A stretch of 64,000 nt of DNA from NCBI GenBank assembly GCA_030019205.1, contig JASEFH010000009.1, forward strand, positions 1 to 64,000. The letters run 5' to 3'. The notes beneath the pieces were generated by a model. It had not been told where the DNA came from and did no database searches. It saw only the letters and a program-made list of their open reading frames with translations. A program made the translations under genes and the position numbers. This DNA is from Methanomicrobiales archaeon. Its GTDB lineage: Archaea; Halobacteriota; Methanomicrobia; Methanomicrobiales; JACTUA01. Positions 18,364 to 28,037 of this stretch are shown here, piece by piece (position 1 is the stretch's first letter; each line of letters starts with the position of its first letter).

Positions 18364-19341
18364 ATGGAAGAACCGAGTCAGTGTGCGCAGAGCCGGGTCG
18401 GAGCGGTGAGCCAGCGGGGGATTCCGCTGGATCTGGCAGGCACATACATCTGGACCATCTGCACGCTCATGGTCGTCTACATCCCTGTCCTGAGCGCCAC
18501 GCCTCTGCGCCTCCTCTTCGGGCTCCCACTTGTCCTCTTCGTCCCGGGCTACGCCCTGATCGCGGCCCTCTTCCCGAGGAAGGGCGACCTCGACGGCATC
18601 GAACGTGTGGCTCTCTCCTTCGGGCTCTCCATCGCGGTGGTACCCCTGATCGGCCTGGGGCTGAACTATACGCCCTTCGGGATCCGCTTGGATCCGATCC
18701 TGGCGTCCCTGGTGGCGTTCACGGTCGCGATGGCGGCAGTCGCCCAGTACCGGCGGCATCTGCTGGGTCCGGAGGAGCGCTACGAGGTTTCGTCCGGCGC
18801 GATGCTGGCCGCCATGCGGGACGGTTTCGGCGGCAAGGGGGGGACCCGCACGGACCGCGTTCTCTCGGTTGTCCTCGTCGCCTCCGTCGTGGTCGCGATC
18901 GGCACTCTCACGTATGTGGTGCTGGTGCCCAGGGAAGGGGAGCATTTCACCGAGTTCTACATCCTGGGGGAGGGGGGGAAGGCGACGGGATACCCGACAG
19001 CCTTCTCCGCGGGCACACCGCAGAAAGTGATCATCGGCATCGGGAACCACGAGTACCGCACCGTCAACTACACCGTGGAGACCTACCTGCTGGAGAGCCG
19101 GTTCGACGAGCGCACCAACCTGACCACGATGGAAGATTCGCGGCGCCTGGACCGGTTCAGCCTGGCGGTCCCCCATAACGCGACAGAGGAGCGGCTCTAC
19201 ACCTTCACGGCACCCGATCCCCGCTACAACCGCATCGAGTTCCTGCTCTTCAACGAGAGCGTTCCCGATGGTGCGATGCCGTTGGCGGAGCGGCTCAACA
19301 GCAGCTACCGGGACCTGCACCTCTGGATCGACGTTACCTGA
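18364..19341 (+). CDS. DUF1616-family membrane protein
   Basis: A 325-residue protein. Four hydrophobic helices (about 22-44, 46-66, 82-103, 111-128) carry the family stretch LPLVLFVPGYALIAALFPRK, followed by LSFGLSIAVVPLIGLGLNY. A further helix lies near 170-192. The C-terminal half (200-325) is outside the membrane and has several N-x-S/T sites (NYT, NLT, NAT, NES). DUF1616 proteins are common in archaea near surface-glycan genes, but their function is unknown. The adjacent epimerase gene fits an envelope role. The ATG has only a short leader. Confidence 0.82.
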   Translation: MEEPSQCAQSRVGAVSQRGIPLDLAGTYIWTICTLMVVYIPVLSATPLRLLFGLPLVLFVPGYALIAALFPRKGDLDGIERVALSFGLSIAVVPLIGLGLNYTPFGIRLDPILASLVAFTVAMAAVAQYRRHLLGPEERYEVSSGAMLAAMRDGFGGKGGTRTDRVLSVVLVASVVVAIGTLTYVVLVPREGEHFTEFYILGEGGKATGYPTAFSAGTPQKVIIGIGNHEYRTVNYTVETYLLESRFDERTNLTTMEDSRRLDRFSLAVPHNATEERLYTFTAPDPRYNRIEFLLFNESVPDGAMPLAERLNSSYRDLHLWIDVT

Positions 19342-19647
19342 ACTCATCTCAAAGAAACTATTTTTTGCATCCCGTAGAGAGCTCGCAGCGCTTCCCGGCG
19401 GCCCTGCAGGTTCGGCGAGGCCAGGGATTCCTGCCGATACGGGGGAATCATCCCGCTCTCCTGAGGTATCGAGGTTCGGAGAGGCTGCAGGGTCTTCTGA
19501 ATGCATGCCGCAGATGGGATTTTCTGTCACAGTTTAATCGCGTTCATATCCCTGGAAGGTAGGGACGGCTTCTGAAACCTGGAGAAGTCCCATCATCCGG
19601 GGGATCGGGGAGACAGGCAAGGAACGTTTTATCCAAGCTTGGAAGAG

Positions 19648-19772
19648 GGCTCCGTCGAAATCCCCCCGAGGTTGACGGCTCTCCGGTCTTCTCAGGGAAG
19701 GGGTCGCACTCCTCTCCCACGTCGGGCGATAGAGAGGTTTCTCCTCGGTATTCACCCTCCAGGCCTATCGAA
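19648..19772 (-). repeat. Tail of dispersed repeat (copy 2, reverse)
   Basis: Read on the reverse strand it begins TTCGATAGGCCTGGAGGG, contains CTCTCTATCGCCCGACG and ends GGATTTCGACGGAGCC. It matches the copies at 14757-14893 and 63548-63689. It is directly joined to the GC palindrome at 19766-19855, showing that palindrome and tail belong to one element. Confidence 0.6.
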
Positions 19773-19855
19773 CCAGTCCCCTCCCCTCGGAGAGGGGGGG
19801 CCGTTCCGGGCCGCGGGGAGGGGAGAGTTGGGTTCGACCCTCTCCCCCTGCGATA
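19766..19855 (-). repeat. GC-rich palindromic element, 90 bp
   Basis: Bounded by TATCGAA on the left and TGCGATA on the right, with long runs GTCCCCTCCCCTCGGAGAGG and GCGGGGAGGGGAGAG in between that can pair into hairpins. Same family as the copies at 57181-57266, 43404-43472 and in the 27.0-27.9 kb array. Confidence 0.6.
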
Positions 19856-20091
19856 GCCCCGGTATCCTGGGAGACTCAAGTGTACCAGAGAGTGAACGAC
19901 ATTAACCTTATACCCGTATACCTCGTGATCCATGAGATTGACGAAAGTCTCAAAGAGCGTTTCGAGATACGACTGTTCTCCCTGCAGACATCCCGGATCG
20001 GTGCTTATGACCCTGAGCCCCGAGCGGGGAGGATCGATGCGAGCGCGTGTACCCGCCCCTGCAGCCAGCAGTATCGGCTTCTCAAAATATT

Positions 20092-21093
20092 TTATGGGAC
20101 AGCGGGAGGATTTGCAGCTCCCGCCGGCGCCGCACCCGCACCCCCGTCCGGGAGCAGCCGGTACCTCGCGTCCAGCCTTCCCAGCACCTGGAGCGAGTAG
20201 TAGCGGAAGAAGGTCTCGAACGGAACGCGGATCAGCAGCACCGCCGGGATCGCCAGAATGAGGAAGGGGATCAGCAGGATGAGGAGAATCGTGTAAAATG
20301 GGATCGACAGGGCGAGCACCAGCAGCAGCCCGATCACCAGGAAGGGGAGGGCGATCACCAGGAGAGCGAGCAGGATCAAAATGAACATCAGGATCCCGGC
20401 CCCGATGGCGAGCAGGACCTTCGCCGCCACGTAGACGAGCGCCTGCTGCCACTCGCGGCGGAGGAGCGGCGCGAGCCGGCGCCAGGCATCGAGCACTCCG
20501 ACGTCGTCGCGGATCATGATCGGGACGGCGAAATCGACGGTGAGCATCAGCACCAGAGAGAGCGGGATCAGGAGGACGACGAAGAAGAGGATGAGCAGGA
20601 GGAGCGCCGGGAGCAGGGCGGCATTCGGCATCCCAGTGGCGGCGAATAGGGGGAAGAGGAGGATCAGGGCGAGCGCCCCGATGACCAGGAGCAGCAGGAG
20701 GGAGAGCCCCGCCTCGAAACCGAAGAGCCGCAGCCCCTTCCTCCATCGGTTCTTCGCATAGGGCAGGATCAGCACCCGCCCGCTCGTTAGGCTGTCCACA
20801 AAGACGAACTGCATCACGCCGCGGATCAGCCAGAAGATCAGCCCGAGCGCGATCACGATGGCGACGATAAGCAGGATGAACGGCAGATACGGCATCAGGA
20901 ATTCGGCCGCGCCCGGCGGTATATCCCTCTCGGACAGATTGTACTGGACCGGAGAAGAGATGGAGCCTCCTGCCGTGAAGAGGGCGATCACCGCGAGCCG
21001 CATCCAGATCCCGATCTGCGGCGGCCAGAGCAGTCGCTTTGCATGCTCGATCGCGGTGCCGATCTCGGAGACTCCGTAGTAACCGTCCGTCAT
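20092..21093 (-). CDS. Polytopic membrane protein of unknown function
   Basis: A 333-residue, very hydrophobic protein with roughly six to eight helices (clusters near 28-45, 68-95, 125-150, 158-190, 230-290). A cytoplasmic-looking segment PIMIRDDVGVLDAWRRLAPL sits near 205, the pattern of glycerophosphodiesterase-membrane-domain/DUF4013-like archaeal proteins. The tail is alanine-, glycine- and proline-rich. No catalytic motif is seen. It diverges from the sirC operon and is not part of it. Confidence 0.7.
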   Translation of the reverse strand: MTDGYYGVSEIGTAIEHAKRLLWPPQIGIWMRLAVIALFTAGGSISSPVQYNLSERDIPPGAAEFLMPYLPFILLIVAIVIALGLIFWLIRGVMQFVFVDSLTSGRVLILPYAKNRWRKGLRLFGFEAGLSLLLLLVIGALALILLFPLFAATGMPNAALLPALLLLILFFVVLLIPLSLVLMLTVDFAVPIMIRDDVGVLDAWRRLAPLLRREWQQALVYVAAKVLLAIGAGILMFILILLALLVIALPFLVIGLLLVLALSIPFYTILLILLIPFLILAIPAVLLIRVPFETFFRYYSLQVLGRLDARYRLLPDGGAGAAPAGAANPPAVP

Positions 21094-21115
21094 ACGAACA
21101 GATGAGAGGGATGCA

Positions 21116-21127
21116 GGTATTTATAGG
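21116..21127 (-). promoter_or_regulatory. TATA box for the membrane-protein gene
   Basis: Reverse-strand CCTATAAATACC lies 23-34 bases before the ATG at 21093; a good archaeal TATA box at leaderless spacing. Confidence 0.5.
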
Positions 21128-21223
21128 ATCCGAGTTGACCGGCACGATAAACAGTATTGCCACCGTAAAAACGCCCGAATGGATCAGCACTTTAATGAGA
21201 GTCCATCGCAAAAGATGTAACCA

Positions 21224-21850
21224 ATGATCCCCCTCCTGATCGATCTCGGCGGAAGAAGGGTTGTCGTCTTCGGAGGGGGCGATGTGAGCCTGCGGAAGGC
21301 TGCATTCTTCTGCAGGGAGGCGGACGTGGTGGTGGTGAGCCGTTCGTTTGTGCCGGATCTCAGGAGCCTCGCCGTGGAGATGCGTGAGCTGGATCTCGCG
21401 GCGGCGTCCGATGCGATGCTGGAGGAGATCCTGGCCGGGGCGTTCCTGGCGGTGGCAGCGACGGACGATCCCGCCGTCAACAACCGCATCGGGCGGATCT
21501 GTCGCCAGCTCGGCATTCACTTCAACAATGCCGAGGGGGAGAGCGGAGACGTAATCGTGCCGTCTGTCGTGAAGGGCGAGAACTTCGCCATCGCCATCAC
21601 CACCTTCGGACGCTCGCCCGCCATCGCCCGCTACCTGCGGATGGCGCTCGAGGAGACCTATCCCATGCTCGACGATATGATACGCCTCCAGGAGGATCTG
21701 CGGCGGGAGCTCCGCCGGGTCGAGCCCTCCCGCACGCGGCGTTCTGAAGTGCTCTGGGAGGTGTTGCGGGACAGGGAGGTCTGGGAGGCGATATCCCGCG
21801 GGCACGATGCCGCCTGGAGGGTGGTGCGGGGGAGGTACCTTCATGACTGA
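21224..21850 (+). CDS. sirC: Precorrin-2 dehydrogenase / sirohydrochlorin synthase (SirC/Met8 type)
   Basis: A 208-residue NAD-dependent enzyme oxidising precorrin-2 to sirohydrochlorin, the branch compound for siroheme, cobalamin, coenzyme F430 and heme d1/alternative heme routes. The N-terminal Rossmann motif is VVVFGGGDVSLRKAAFF. The middle has VAATDDPAVNNRIG, and the dimer domain NAEGESGDVIVPSVVKGENF with ITTFGRSPAIARYLR follows. It matches the CysG N-terminal domain, without the methyltransferase half, which is the separate cobA gene here. First gene of the operon; TTTAATG about 25-31 bases upstream may be its TATA box. Overlaps hemA by eight bases. Confidence 0.9.
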   Translation: MIPLLIDLGGRRVVVFGGGDVSLRKAAFFCREADVVVVSRSFVPDLRSLAVEMRELDLAAASDAMLEEILAGAFLAVAATDDPAVNNRIGRICRQLGIHFNNAEGESGDVIVPSVVKGENFAIAITTFGRSPAIARYLRMALEETYPMLDDMIRLQEDLRRELRRVEPSRTRRSEVLWEVLRDREVWEAISRGHDAAWRVVRGRYLHD

Positions 21851-23123
21851 CGCGCCGCTCCTCGCCCCCCTGGCGATCGCGACCATCTCCCACCACACGG
21901 CGAAGGGCGAGGAGCTCGAGGCCTGCCGCTTCCCCGACGAGATCGCGTTCCTGCAGGCGGCCGGAGAGCATTTCCGCGGAGTGCTCCTCCTCCAGACCTG
22001 CAACCGCGTGGAGGTGCTGGTGCAGGGGGACGCCGCCCGGCTCTCCGCCTACCTCTCCGGGCAGGGGAAGGGGGGTTTCTCCTGCCTCTCCGGGCGCAGC
22101 GTGCTCGTCCACCTGCTGGAACTCGCCGCCGGTATCGACTCCATGATCGTAGGGGAGGACCAGATCCTGGGGCAGATGAAGACCGCCCTTGCCACCGCCC
22201 GCCAGGCCGGTACGGCATCCCCCCTCATCGAGCTCTGCATCGACAAGGCGGTCCATGTCGGGATCCAGGTGAGGAGGCGCACCCAGATCAACCGGGGGGC
22301 GGTATCCATCGGATCGGCGGCGGTGCTGCTGGCCGAACAGCAGCTCGGGAGCCTGGAACGCCGCCACATCCTCGTCGTCGGCAGCGGGGAGATGGGCATG
22401 CTGGTCGCCCAGGCCCTCGCCGCCAAGCGGCTGACCGCCATCTACGTGGCGAACCGCACCTACGAGCGTGCGGTCATCCTGGCCGAGAAGATCGGGGGGA
22501 GGGCCGTGAACTTAAAAGACCTCTACCACTACATCGCCCTCTCCGACGTCGTCATCTCCTGCACATCCGCCCCGCATCCCATCATCCGCAGGGACGAACT
22601 TGCCGAGGCGATGAAGGGGAGGGTATGGCCCTCGGATCGCACTGCGCACCCGCTGATCCTGATCGACATCGCCCAGCCGCGGGACGTGGAGGAGGGGGCG
22701 GAGCGGATCGAGGGGGTGCGCCTCTTTAATATCGACAGCCTCCGCTCCATCAGCGACAGCAACCTCCTCTCCCGACGGCAGGAGGCGGAGAAGGCGCGGG
22801 AGTTCATCGAGGAGGAGACGTCCGAGTTCGTGCGGCTGGTCAACCGCGCCGCCTCCGACCACGTGCTCGCGGATCTCTACCGCTGGGCCGAGACGATTCG
22901 CATCCGCGAACGGGACCGAGCGCTCGCCCGTCTGGGGGCGAACGACGACCGGCGGGTCGCTGGCGTGGTGGACGATCTCTCGAGGGTGCTCGTGAAGAAG
23001 CTCCTCTCGGATGCGACGATTGCCATCCGCACGAGTTCGGAATGCGGAGATCTGCAGGGAGCCGAGGCCCTGGTACGGGCTATCACCCAGGGAGAGAAAG
23101 TATGTTTCCGGAGAGAAGACTGA
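21843..23123 (+). CDS. hemA: Glutamyl-tRNA reductase
   Basis: A 426-residue enzyme reducing glutamyl-tRNA(Glu) to glutamate-1-semialdehyde with NADPH, the first committed step of tetrapyrrole synthesis. The catalytic cysteine is Cys53 in LLLQTCNRVEVLV. SMIVGEDQILGQMK follows, then the NADPH domain (ILVVGSGEMGMLVAQAL near 180), and the helical dimerisation domain from about 300. The ATG at 21843 sits inside the end of sirC after GGAGGTACC; an earlier in-frame start adds an unlikely glycine-rich leader. The end overlaps hemB. Confidence 0.96.
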   Translation: MTDAPLLAPLAIATISHHTAKGEELEACRFPDEIAFLQAAGEHFRGVLLLQTCNRVEVLVQGDAARLSAYLSGQGKGGFSCLSGRSVLVHLLELAAGIDSMIVGEDQILGQMKTALATARQAGTASPLIELCIDKAVHVGIQVRRRTQINRGAVSIGSAAVLLAEQQLGSLERRHILVVGSGEMGMLVAQALAAKRLTAIYVANRTYERAVILAEKIGGRAVNLKDLYHYIALSDVVISCTSAPHPIIRRDELAEAMKGRVWPSDRTAHPLILIDIAQPRDVEEGAERIEGVRLFNIDSLRSISDSNLLSRRQEAEKAREFIEEETSEFVRLVNRAASDHVLADLYRWAETIRIRERDRALARLGANDDRRVAGVVDDLSRVLVKKLLSDATIAIRTSSECGDLQGAEALVRAITQGEKVCFRRED

Positions 23124-24076
23124 GAAGGCTGCGCCGGAAGGGGATCTGCGAGATCCTGTCCGAGAATACAGTGTCCAGAAAAGACCTGATCGCCCCGCTC
23201 TTCGTCGACGAACGGGCGGAGGAGCCGGTCGGAATCGGCTCCATGCCGGGCCAGATGCGCTACCCGATCGACGATACCGCGGAACGGGCTCGCGAACTGT
23301 GGGAGAAGGGGATCCGGAGCATCCTGCTCTTCGGTATCCCCGCGGAGAAGGACGCGGAGGGATCCTCTGCCTGGACGGAGGACGGCGTGGTGCAGCAGGC
23401 AGTGCGGAGAATCCGGAGAAACGTGCCGGAGATGGTGATCTGCACCGACGTATGTGCCTGCGAGTACACGGACCACGGGCACTGCGGGATCGTGGGCGAT
23501 ACCCATTGCGGACCGGATCTCCTGAACGATCCCTCTCTTGCGGTGATGGAGCGGATCGCGGTGAGCCACGCCCGGGCCGGGGCCGACATCGTCGCCCCCT
23601 CCTGCATGCTGGACGGGATGGTGCTCTCGATCCGGCGGGCCCTCGATGCCGCCGCGCGGGAGGATGTACTGATCATGTCCTACTCCACCAAGTTCGCCAG
23701 CGCCTTCTACGGCCCGTTCCGGGAAGCGGCGGAGAGCGGCTACGCCTTCGGGGATCGGCGTAGCTACCAGCTGAACCCGGCGAACGCGAACGAGGCCCTG
23801 CGGGAGTCCGAAGAGGACGCGATGGAGGGCGCCGACATCCTGATGGTGAAGCCGGCCGGGTTCTATCTGGACGTGCTCGCCGGGGTGAAGACCCTCGGTC
23901 TTCCGGTTGCCGCATACCAGGTGAGCGGGGAGTACGCGATGATCCGCGCGGCGGCGGAGCGGGGCTGGCTCGACGAGAAGGCCGCCGTGCTGGAGACCCT
24001 CACCTGCCTCAAACGGGCGGGCGCCGACCTGATCGTCACCTACTTTGCCGATGAGGCTGCGGGGTGGATACCGTGA
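23102..24076 (+). CDS. hemB: Porphobilinogen synthase (5-aminolevulinate dehydratase)
   Basis: A 324-residue enzyme joining two 5-aminolevulinates to porphobilinogen. Both Schiff-base lysines are visible: [15 protein letters not shown] and the second in [27 protein letters not shown] carries the three cysteines of the zinc-dependent class rather than the magnesium class. The ATG at 23102 follows GGGAGAGAAAG within hemA. The stop overlaps the start of hemL. Confidence 0.96.
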   Translation: MFPERRLRRLRRKGICEILSENTVSRKDLIAPLFVDERAEEPVGIGSMPGQMRYPIDDTAERARELWEKGIRSILLFGIPAEKDAEGSSAWTEDGVVQQAVRRIRRNVPEMVICTDVCACEYTDHGHCGIVGDTHCGPDLLNDPSLAVMERIAVSHARAGADIVAPSCMLDGMVLSIRRALDAAAREDVLIMSYSTKFASAFYGPFREAAESGYAFGDRRSYQLNPANANEALRESEEDAMEGADILMVKPAGFYLDVLAGVKTLGLPVAAYQVSGEYAMIRAAAERGWLDEKAAVLETLTCLKRAGADLIVTYFADEAAGWIP

Positions 24077-25308
24077 AGAGCGCCGACCTCTTCGAGGAGG
24101 CGAGAACACTGATGCCGGGCGGAGTGAGCAGCCCGGTGCGGGCGATCCGCCCCCATCCCTTCTACGCTGTGCGGGGCCAGGGCTCTCGGATCGTCACCGT
24201 GGAGGGGGAAGAGCTGATCGACTGCTGCATGGGCTACGGACCCCTCATCCTGGGGCACGCCCATCCGCTGGTGAGAGACGCGATCGCACGGCAGCTGGAG
24301 CGGGGCTGGCTCTACGGCACCCCGACGCCGCTGGAACTCGAGCTCGCGCGACGGGTCGTCGCCGACCACCCCGCGGTGGAGATGGTGCGGTTCGTCTCCA
24401 CGGGAGCGGAGGCGACCATGGCGGCGATCCGCCTCGCCCGCGGTTACACGGGGAGGCAGGACATCGTCAAGATCGAGGGCGGGTTCCACGGCGCCCACGA
24501 TGCGGTACTGGTGAAGGCGGGATCGGGGGCGACCACGCTCGGCATTCCGGACTCCGCGGGCGTCCTCCCCGACCTCGTCCGCCACACCCTCCAGGTGCCC
24601 TTCAACGACGCGGAGACGCTTGCAGAACAGCTCCAGAAGAATCCGGACACCGCCTGCCTGATCCTGGAGCCTGTCATGGGGAATATTGGCCCCGTCCTCC
24701 CCGAACCGGGCTACCTGGAGGAGGTGAGGAGCATCACCCGCGAGGCGGACGTGCTTCTGATCTTCGACGAGGTGATCACGGGCTACCGCCTGGGTATCGG
24801 CGGTGCCCAGGCGCGCTACAGGGTGCGGCCGGATCTCGCCACCTTCGGCAAGATCCTGGGCGGCGGGCTTCCCATCGGTGCGTTCGGCGGACGGCGGGAG
24901 ATCATGGAGCTCGTGGCTCCGGAGGGCCCCGTCTACCAGGCGGGGACCTTCAGCGGCAACCCTCTCTCCCTCGCCGCCGGCACGGCAACCCTGCAGTACC
25001 TCCACGCTCACCCCGAGATCTACCGCAGCCTGGAGACATCGGTGCGGGCGATCGGCGAGTCCGTCCGCGGGGACGGATCTTTCGTCTCCATCGGCTCCCT
25101 GTTCCAGTACTTCTTCCGCGGGAGCCCCCCGAAGAACTACCGCGAGGTGAAGGAATGCGATACGGAGGCGTTCGGCCGCCTCTGGAGGGGCATGCTCTCG
25201 CGCGGCGTCTTCCTCCCCCCCTCCCAGTTCGAGACGAACTTCCTCTCCGCGGCGCACACCGAGCAGGACATCGAAGCGATAGGAGCGGCGTACCGCCAAT
25301 GTCTCTGA
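24073..25308 (+). CDS. hemL: Glutamate-1-semialdehyde 2,1-aminomutase
   Basis: A 411-residue PLP enzyme turning glutamate-1-semialdehyde into 5-aminolevulinate. The PLP lysine is in [35 protein letters not shown] at the N-terminus and [18 protein letters not shown] are family hallmarks. I chose the GTG at 24073, whose last bases overlap the hemB TGA and which follows GGGGTGG; a GTG three codons earlier is also possible. The gene order places it after hemB although its reaction comes before. Confidence 0.94.
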   Translation: MKSADLFEEARTLMPGGVSSPVRAIRPHPFYAVRGQGSRIVTVEGEELIDCCMGYGPLILGHAHPLVRDAIARQLERGWLYGTPTPLELELARRVVADHPAVEMVRFVSTGAEATMAAIRLARGYTGRQDIVKIEGGFHGAHDAVLVKAGSGATTLGIPDSAGVLPDLVRHTLQVPFNDAETLAEQLQKNPDTACLILEPVMGNIGPVLPEPGYLEEVRSITREADVLLIFDEVITGYRLGIGGAQARYRVRPDLATFGKILGGGLPIGAFGGRREIMELVAPEGPVYQAGTFSGNPLSLAAGTATLQYLHAHPEIYRSLETSVRAIGESVRGDGSFVSIGSLFQYFFRGSPPKNYREVKECDTEAFGRLWRGMLSRGVFLPPSQFETNFLSAAHTEQDIEAIGAAYRQCL

Positions 25309-26183
25309 GACTGGGTACGCGGGGCAGCCGCCTCGCGCTGGTGCAGACCGAGAAGGTGGCGCGGGCGCTCGCCGATCGGGGGATCGAGGTGGAGACGGTG
25401 ATCGTCCGCACCCAGGGCGACGTGGCGGCGGGTGTCCCCCTCCACGAGATCGGGGGGCAGGGTGTCTTCGTGCGGGCGCTCGACGAGGCGATCCTGGACG
25501 GCGAGATCGACGCGGCGGTTCACAGCATGAAGGACATACCTGCCAGACGCCCCGAGGGGGTGGTGACGGCCGCAATCCTGGCCCGCGACTCGCCGGCCGA
25601 CTACCTCATCTTCGAGGGCGACCTCGACGACGTGCAGGTGGTGGGGACATCCAGCACCCGCCGGCGGGCGCAGCTCCTGCGTCACGACCCCTCGCTCACC
25701 ATCCGCCCCCTGCGGGGGAACGTGGACACCCGCCTCCGCCGCCTCGCCCTCGGGGACTTCGATGCCATCGTGCTCGCCGAAGCCGGGCTGGAGCGGATGG
25801 AGATCGAGGCAAACGGCATGCGCCTGCCGGTCACCCAATTCGTCCCCTCCGCCAACCAGGGGACGATCGGCGTGGTCGCCCGGGACGATCCGGCACTCAT
25901 CAGCCAGCTGCGCCCGCTGGACGACACCGCGACCCGCGTGGAGATCGGCGTCGAGCGGGCGGTGATGGAGGAGCTCGGCGGGGGATGCTTCACCCCGAAC
26001 GGGATCTTCTGCAGCAACGGGAGGCTGATCGCCGAGGTGCTCTCCCTGGATGGGGAGCGGACGGAGCGGATCGATCAGAGGATCAGCACGCTGAAGGAAG
26101 CGCGGGAGTGCGGGCGGATGCTGCGGGAGAAGGCGTCGGACCTGATCGCCGACGCCGCACGGCAACTGAGGCTGACGGAATGA
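25299..26183 (+). CDS. hemC: Hydroxymethylbilane synthase (porphobilinogen deaminase)
   Basis: A 294-residue enzyme polymerising four porphobilinogens into hydroxymethylbilane. It begins [37 protein letters not shown] and [11 protein letters not shown] form the substrate channel, and the dipyrromethane cofactor is held by the cysteine in [12 protein letters not shown]. The long frame containing it starts far upstream in the hemL region, but the ATG at 25299, overlapping the hemL stop, is the real start. hemD, whose product normally closes the ring next, is not adjacent. Confidence 0.95.
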   Translation: MSLRLGTRGSRLALVQTEKVARALADRGIEVETVIVRTQGDVAAGVPLHEIGGQGVFVRALDEAILDGEIDAAVHSMKDIPARRPEGVVTAAILARDSPADYLIFEGDLDDVQVVGTSSTRRRAQLLRHDPSLTIRPLRGNVDTRLRRLALGDFDAIVLAEAGLERMEIEANGMRLPVTQFVPSANQGTIGVVARDDPALISQLRPLDDTATRVEIGVERAVMEELGGGCFTPNGIFCSNGRLIAEVLSLDGERTERIDQRISTLKEARECGRMLREKASDLIADAARQLRLTE

Positions 26184-26935
26184 CGGGCAGAGTCTACCTG
26201 GTCGGAGCCGGCCCGGGGGTGCCGGGGCTCCTCACCCTCCGCGCCCGGCAGGTGATCGATGCGGCGGACGTGATCCTCTACGACCAGCTGGCCGGAGAGA
26301 TCCTCCGCACGCTCCCCGAGCATGCGGAGCGGATCGACTGCGGGAAGTACGGGGGGCGGCACACCCTGGAGCAGGATGAGATCGAGGCGATCCTGGTGGA
26401 CCGGGCGCGCGCGGGGCGGACCGTCGTGCGGTTGAAGGGCGGGGACCCTTTCCTCTTCGGGCGGGGTGGCGAGGAGCTGGAGGTGCTCCGGGCTCACGGG
26501 ATACCGGTGGAGGTCGTTCCCGGCGTGACGAGCGCGATCGCGGTGCCCGGCTGCGTCGGGATCCCGGTCACCCACCGCAGGTGCGCCTCCACCGTCATCT
26601 TCGTGACGGGACACGAGGATCCAACAAAGGCGGAGTCCGGGATCGACTGGGCGGCGCTCGCGAAGACGCGGGGGACGATTGTGATCCTGATGGGCGTGAA
26701 GAACCTGGAGGGCATCGCGAAGACTCTGCAGGGTCACGGCATGGATCGGGAGACGCCGGTCGCGATCGTCGAGCGCGGGCTCTCGGAGGGGCAGCGGGTG
26801 ACTGTGGGTGTCCTCGGGGACATCGCCGTGCGGGCACGGACCGCAGGAGTCCGACCGCCGGCCATCATCGTGATCGGGGATGTGGTGCAGCTCTACCGGG
26901 GCGAGAACCTCTATAGCGAAGAGCTCCAGGATTGA
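26180..26935 (+). CDS. cobA: Uroporphyrinogen-III C-methyltransferase (SUMT)
   Basis: A 251-residue SAM-dependent enzyme methylating uroporphyrinogen III at C2 and C7 to give precorrin-2. The tetrapyrrole methylase signatures are complete: VYLVGAGPGVPGLLTLRA, VVRLKGGDPFLFGRGGEE and EVVPGVTSAIAVPGCVGIPV with THR. It overlaps the hemC stop as ATGA. It is the last gene before the repeat array; its product feeds SirC at the head of the operon and CbiL at the next one. Confidence 0.95.
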   Translation: MTGRVYLVGAGPGVPGLLTLRARQVIDAADVILYDQLAGEILRTLPEHAERIDCGKYGGRHTLEQDEIEAILVDRARAGRTVVRLKGGDPFLFGRGGEELEVLRAHGIPVEVVPGVTSAIAVPGCVGIPVTHRRCASTVIFVTGHEDPTKAESGIDWAALAKTRGTIVILMGVKNLEGIAKTLQGHGMDRETPVAIVERGLSEGQRVTVGVLGDIAVRARTAGVRPPAIIVIGDVVQLYRGENLYSEELQD

Positions 26936-28037
26936 AGGATCCGGGGCATCCCCTTCTCTATCCTTTGAAAGACATTGCACAGCGGCGGGAGGGCTTGGTG
27001 GTGTATCTCTTGCAATCCTGCCGCCCCGAGCTCCGATCAGAATCATGTATACGGATTCTCCTGGGGTATCATACCGGCGGGGGAATAGGGGGAGGGGGTG
27101 CGCCCCCCCCCGGTGCGATAGGGTCTGTAGGAGAGAGTGCGGCGGAGACCCTTGTTCGAATCCGACATTGATGTTCGGGGGTATTTGAGGCGACACCGAG
27201 CACCCCCTGCCAGGATTATCGCACCGAAAGGAGAGAGGGAGAAGAAGCCCAGCTCTCATCCCTACCTGGGTTGTCGAGGCATTCTCGAATCTCGGGGATG
27301 CAGAAGGGAATTGGGTATACGGATTTCCACCCGGCCATCGTACTGGCAGAGGTGGGGGCACTTGGGGGAGGGGGCACCGCCCCCTCCACCCTTATTGCGA
27401 TAGGCCTGGATGGAGCAGAAGATCGGTTGGGCATCTAGTGTCTGAATTCTGCTATGCTGGGATTGGCGGAGGCATCCTGGAGCACCCGCACCAATGTTAT
27501 CGCACTGCAAGCACGGCTTGGGTGCGAAATCACGCACTGTCTATTCTGCCTAACCGATCGAGCACCCGGAAGAGCCGGCTTCCGGTATACGGATTATCCA
27601 GGATCTCGCTATGCAGGGAGGATGGGAGCACGGGGGAGGTGATGTCATCCTCTCCCCCCGCTAATGCGATAGGGCCTGAGTGAACAGAAAGATCGGATGG
27701 CTATCTCGCGCGGCCGACCAGAATCGTGGCCATACCGCCACCGTAAAAATCGGTATCCCCTTTTCCGAGGTGCGATGGGGCTGGTGCGCGGACCTGGGGA
27801 TCGGACCGACGTTCTGCGCAGTTGTGGCTATTACAGGGATACTTCTCCATTCAGGACAGGTCAGGCATCCCGGAGCAGGCTTCTATCGTGCTGCAGGGGA
27901 TGGGGACTGGGGAGGAGATGCGCCTCCTCCAAGCAGCGATAGGGCGTAACCCGGAGAGCGAGGAATTCGAAGATAAGAATAATACGACGATCAACCCAGG
28001 TTATTATTAACACAACCAAATTTTCGTAAGGTGTGAT
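26936..28037. repeat. Array of GC-rich palindromic repeats between cobA and cbiT
   Basis: No gene is supported. Four related units with a spacing of about 250-275 bases are visible. Each has an upstream GTATACGGATT-type string (27049, 27315, 27588; degenerate in the last), a G-run/C-run palindrome, and TGCGATAGG at its right edge (27114, 27396, 27665, about 27935). Units two and three continue into a shared segment containing CAGAA and GATCGG. Extra TATCGCA strings lie near 27218 and 27497. The last unit contains a near-perfect hairpin, GGAGGAGATGCGCCTCCTCC. Palindrome cores: 27067-27120, 27336-27402, 27603-27671, 27884-27941. The promoter of cbiT lies within the last 60 bases. Confidence 0.7.

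Larger units (their letters stand above)
19342..20091. other. Gene-free stretch with composite repeat
   Basis: No supported gene. It holds a palindromic element at 19766-19855 with its tail on the reverse strand (19648-19772), both listed separately. The remainder is featureless by eye. Confidence 0.5.

Noticed and set aside
19544-22003. An 819-codon reverse frame across the sirC/hemA and membrane-protein region
   Set aside because: It is antisense or out of frame to well-supported genes and has low-complexity proline- and arginine-rich text.
24045-25298. Apparent 712-residue fusion ending in hydroxymethylbilane synthase
   Set aside because: The first 418 codons are a shadow of hemL in another frame; hemC starts at 25299.
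27140-27165. GTTCGAATCC string that resembles a tRNA T-loop
   Set aside because: The flanking bases do not pair into a five-base T-stem and no acceptor or anticodon arm can be drawn around it.
27046-27945. Possible CRISPR array in the cobA-cbiT gap
   Set aside because: The period is about 260 bases, the units are imperfect, and there are no uniform short spacers or nearby cas genes.
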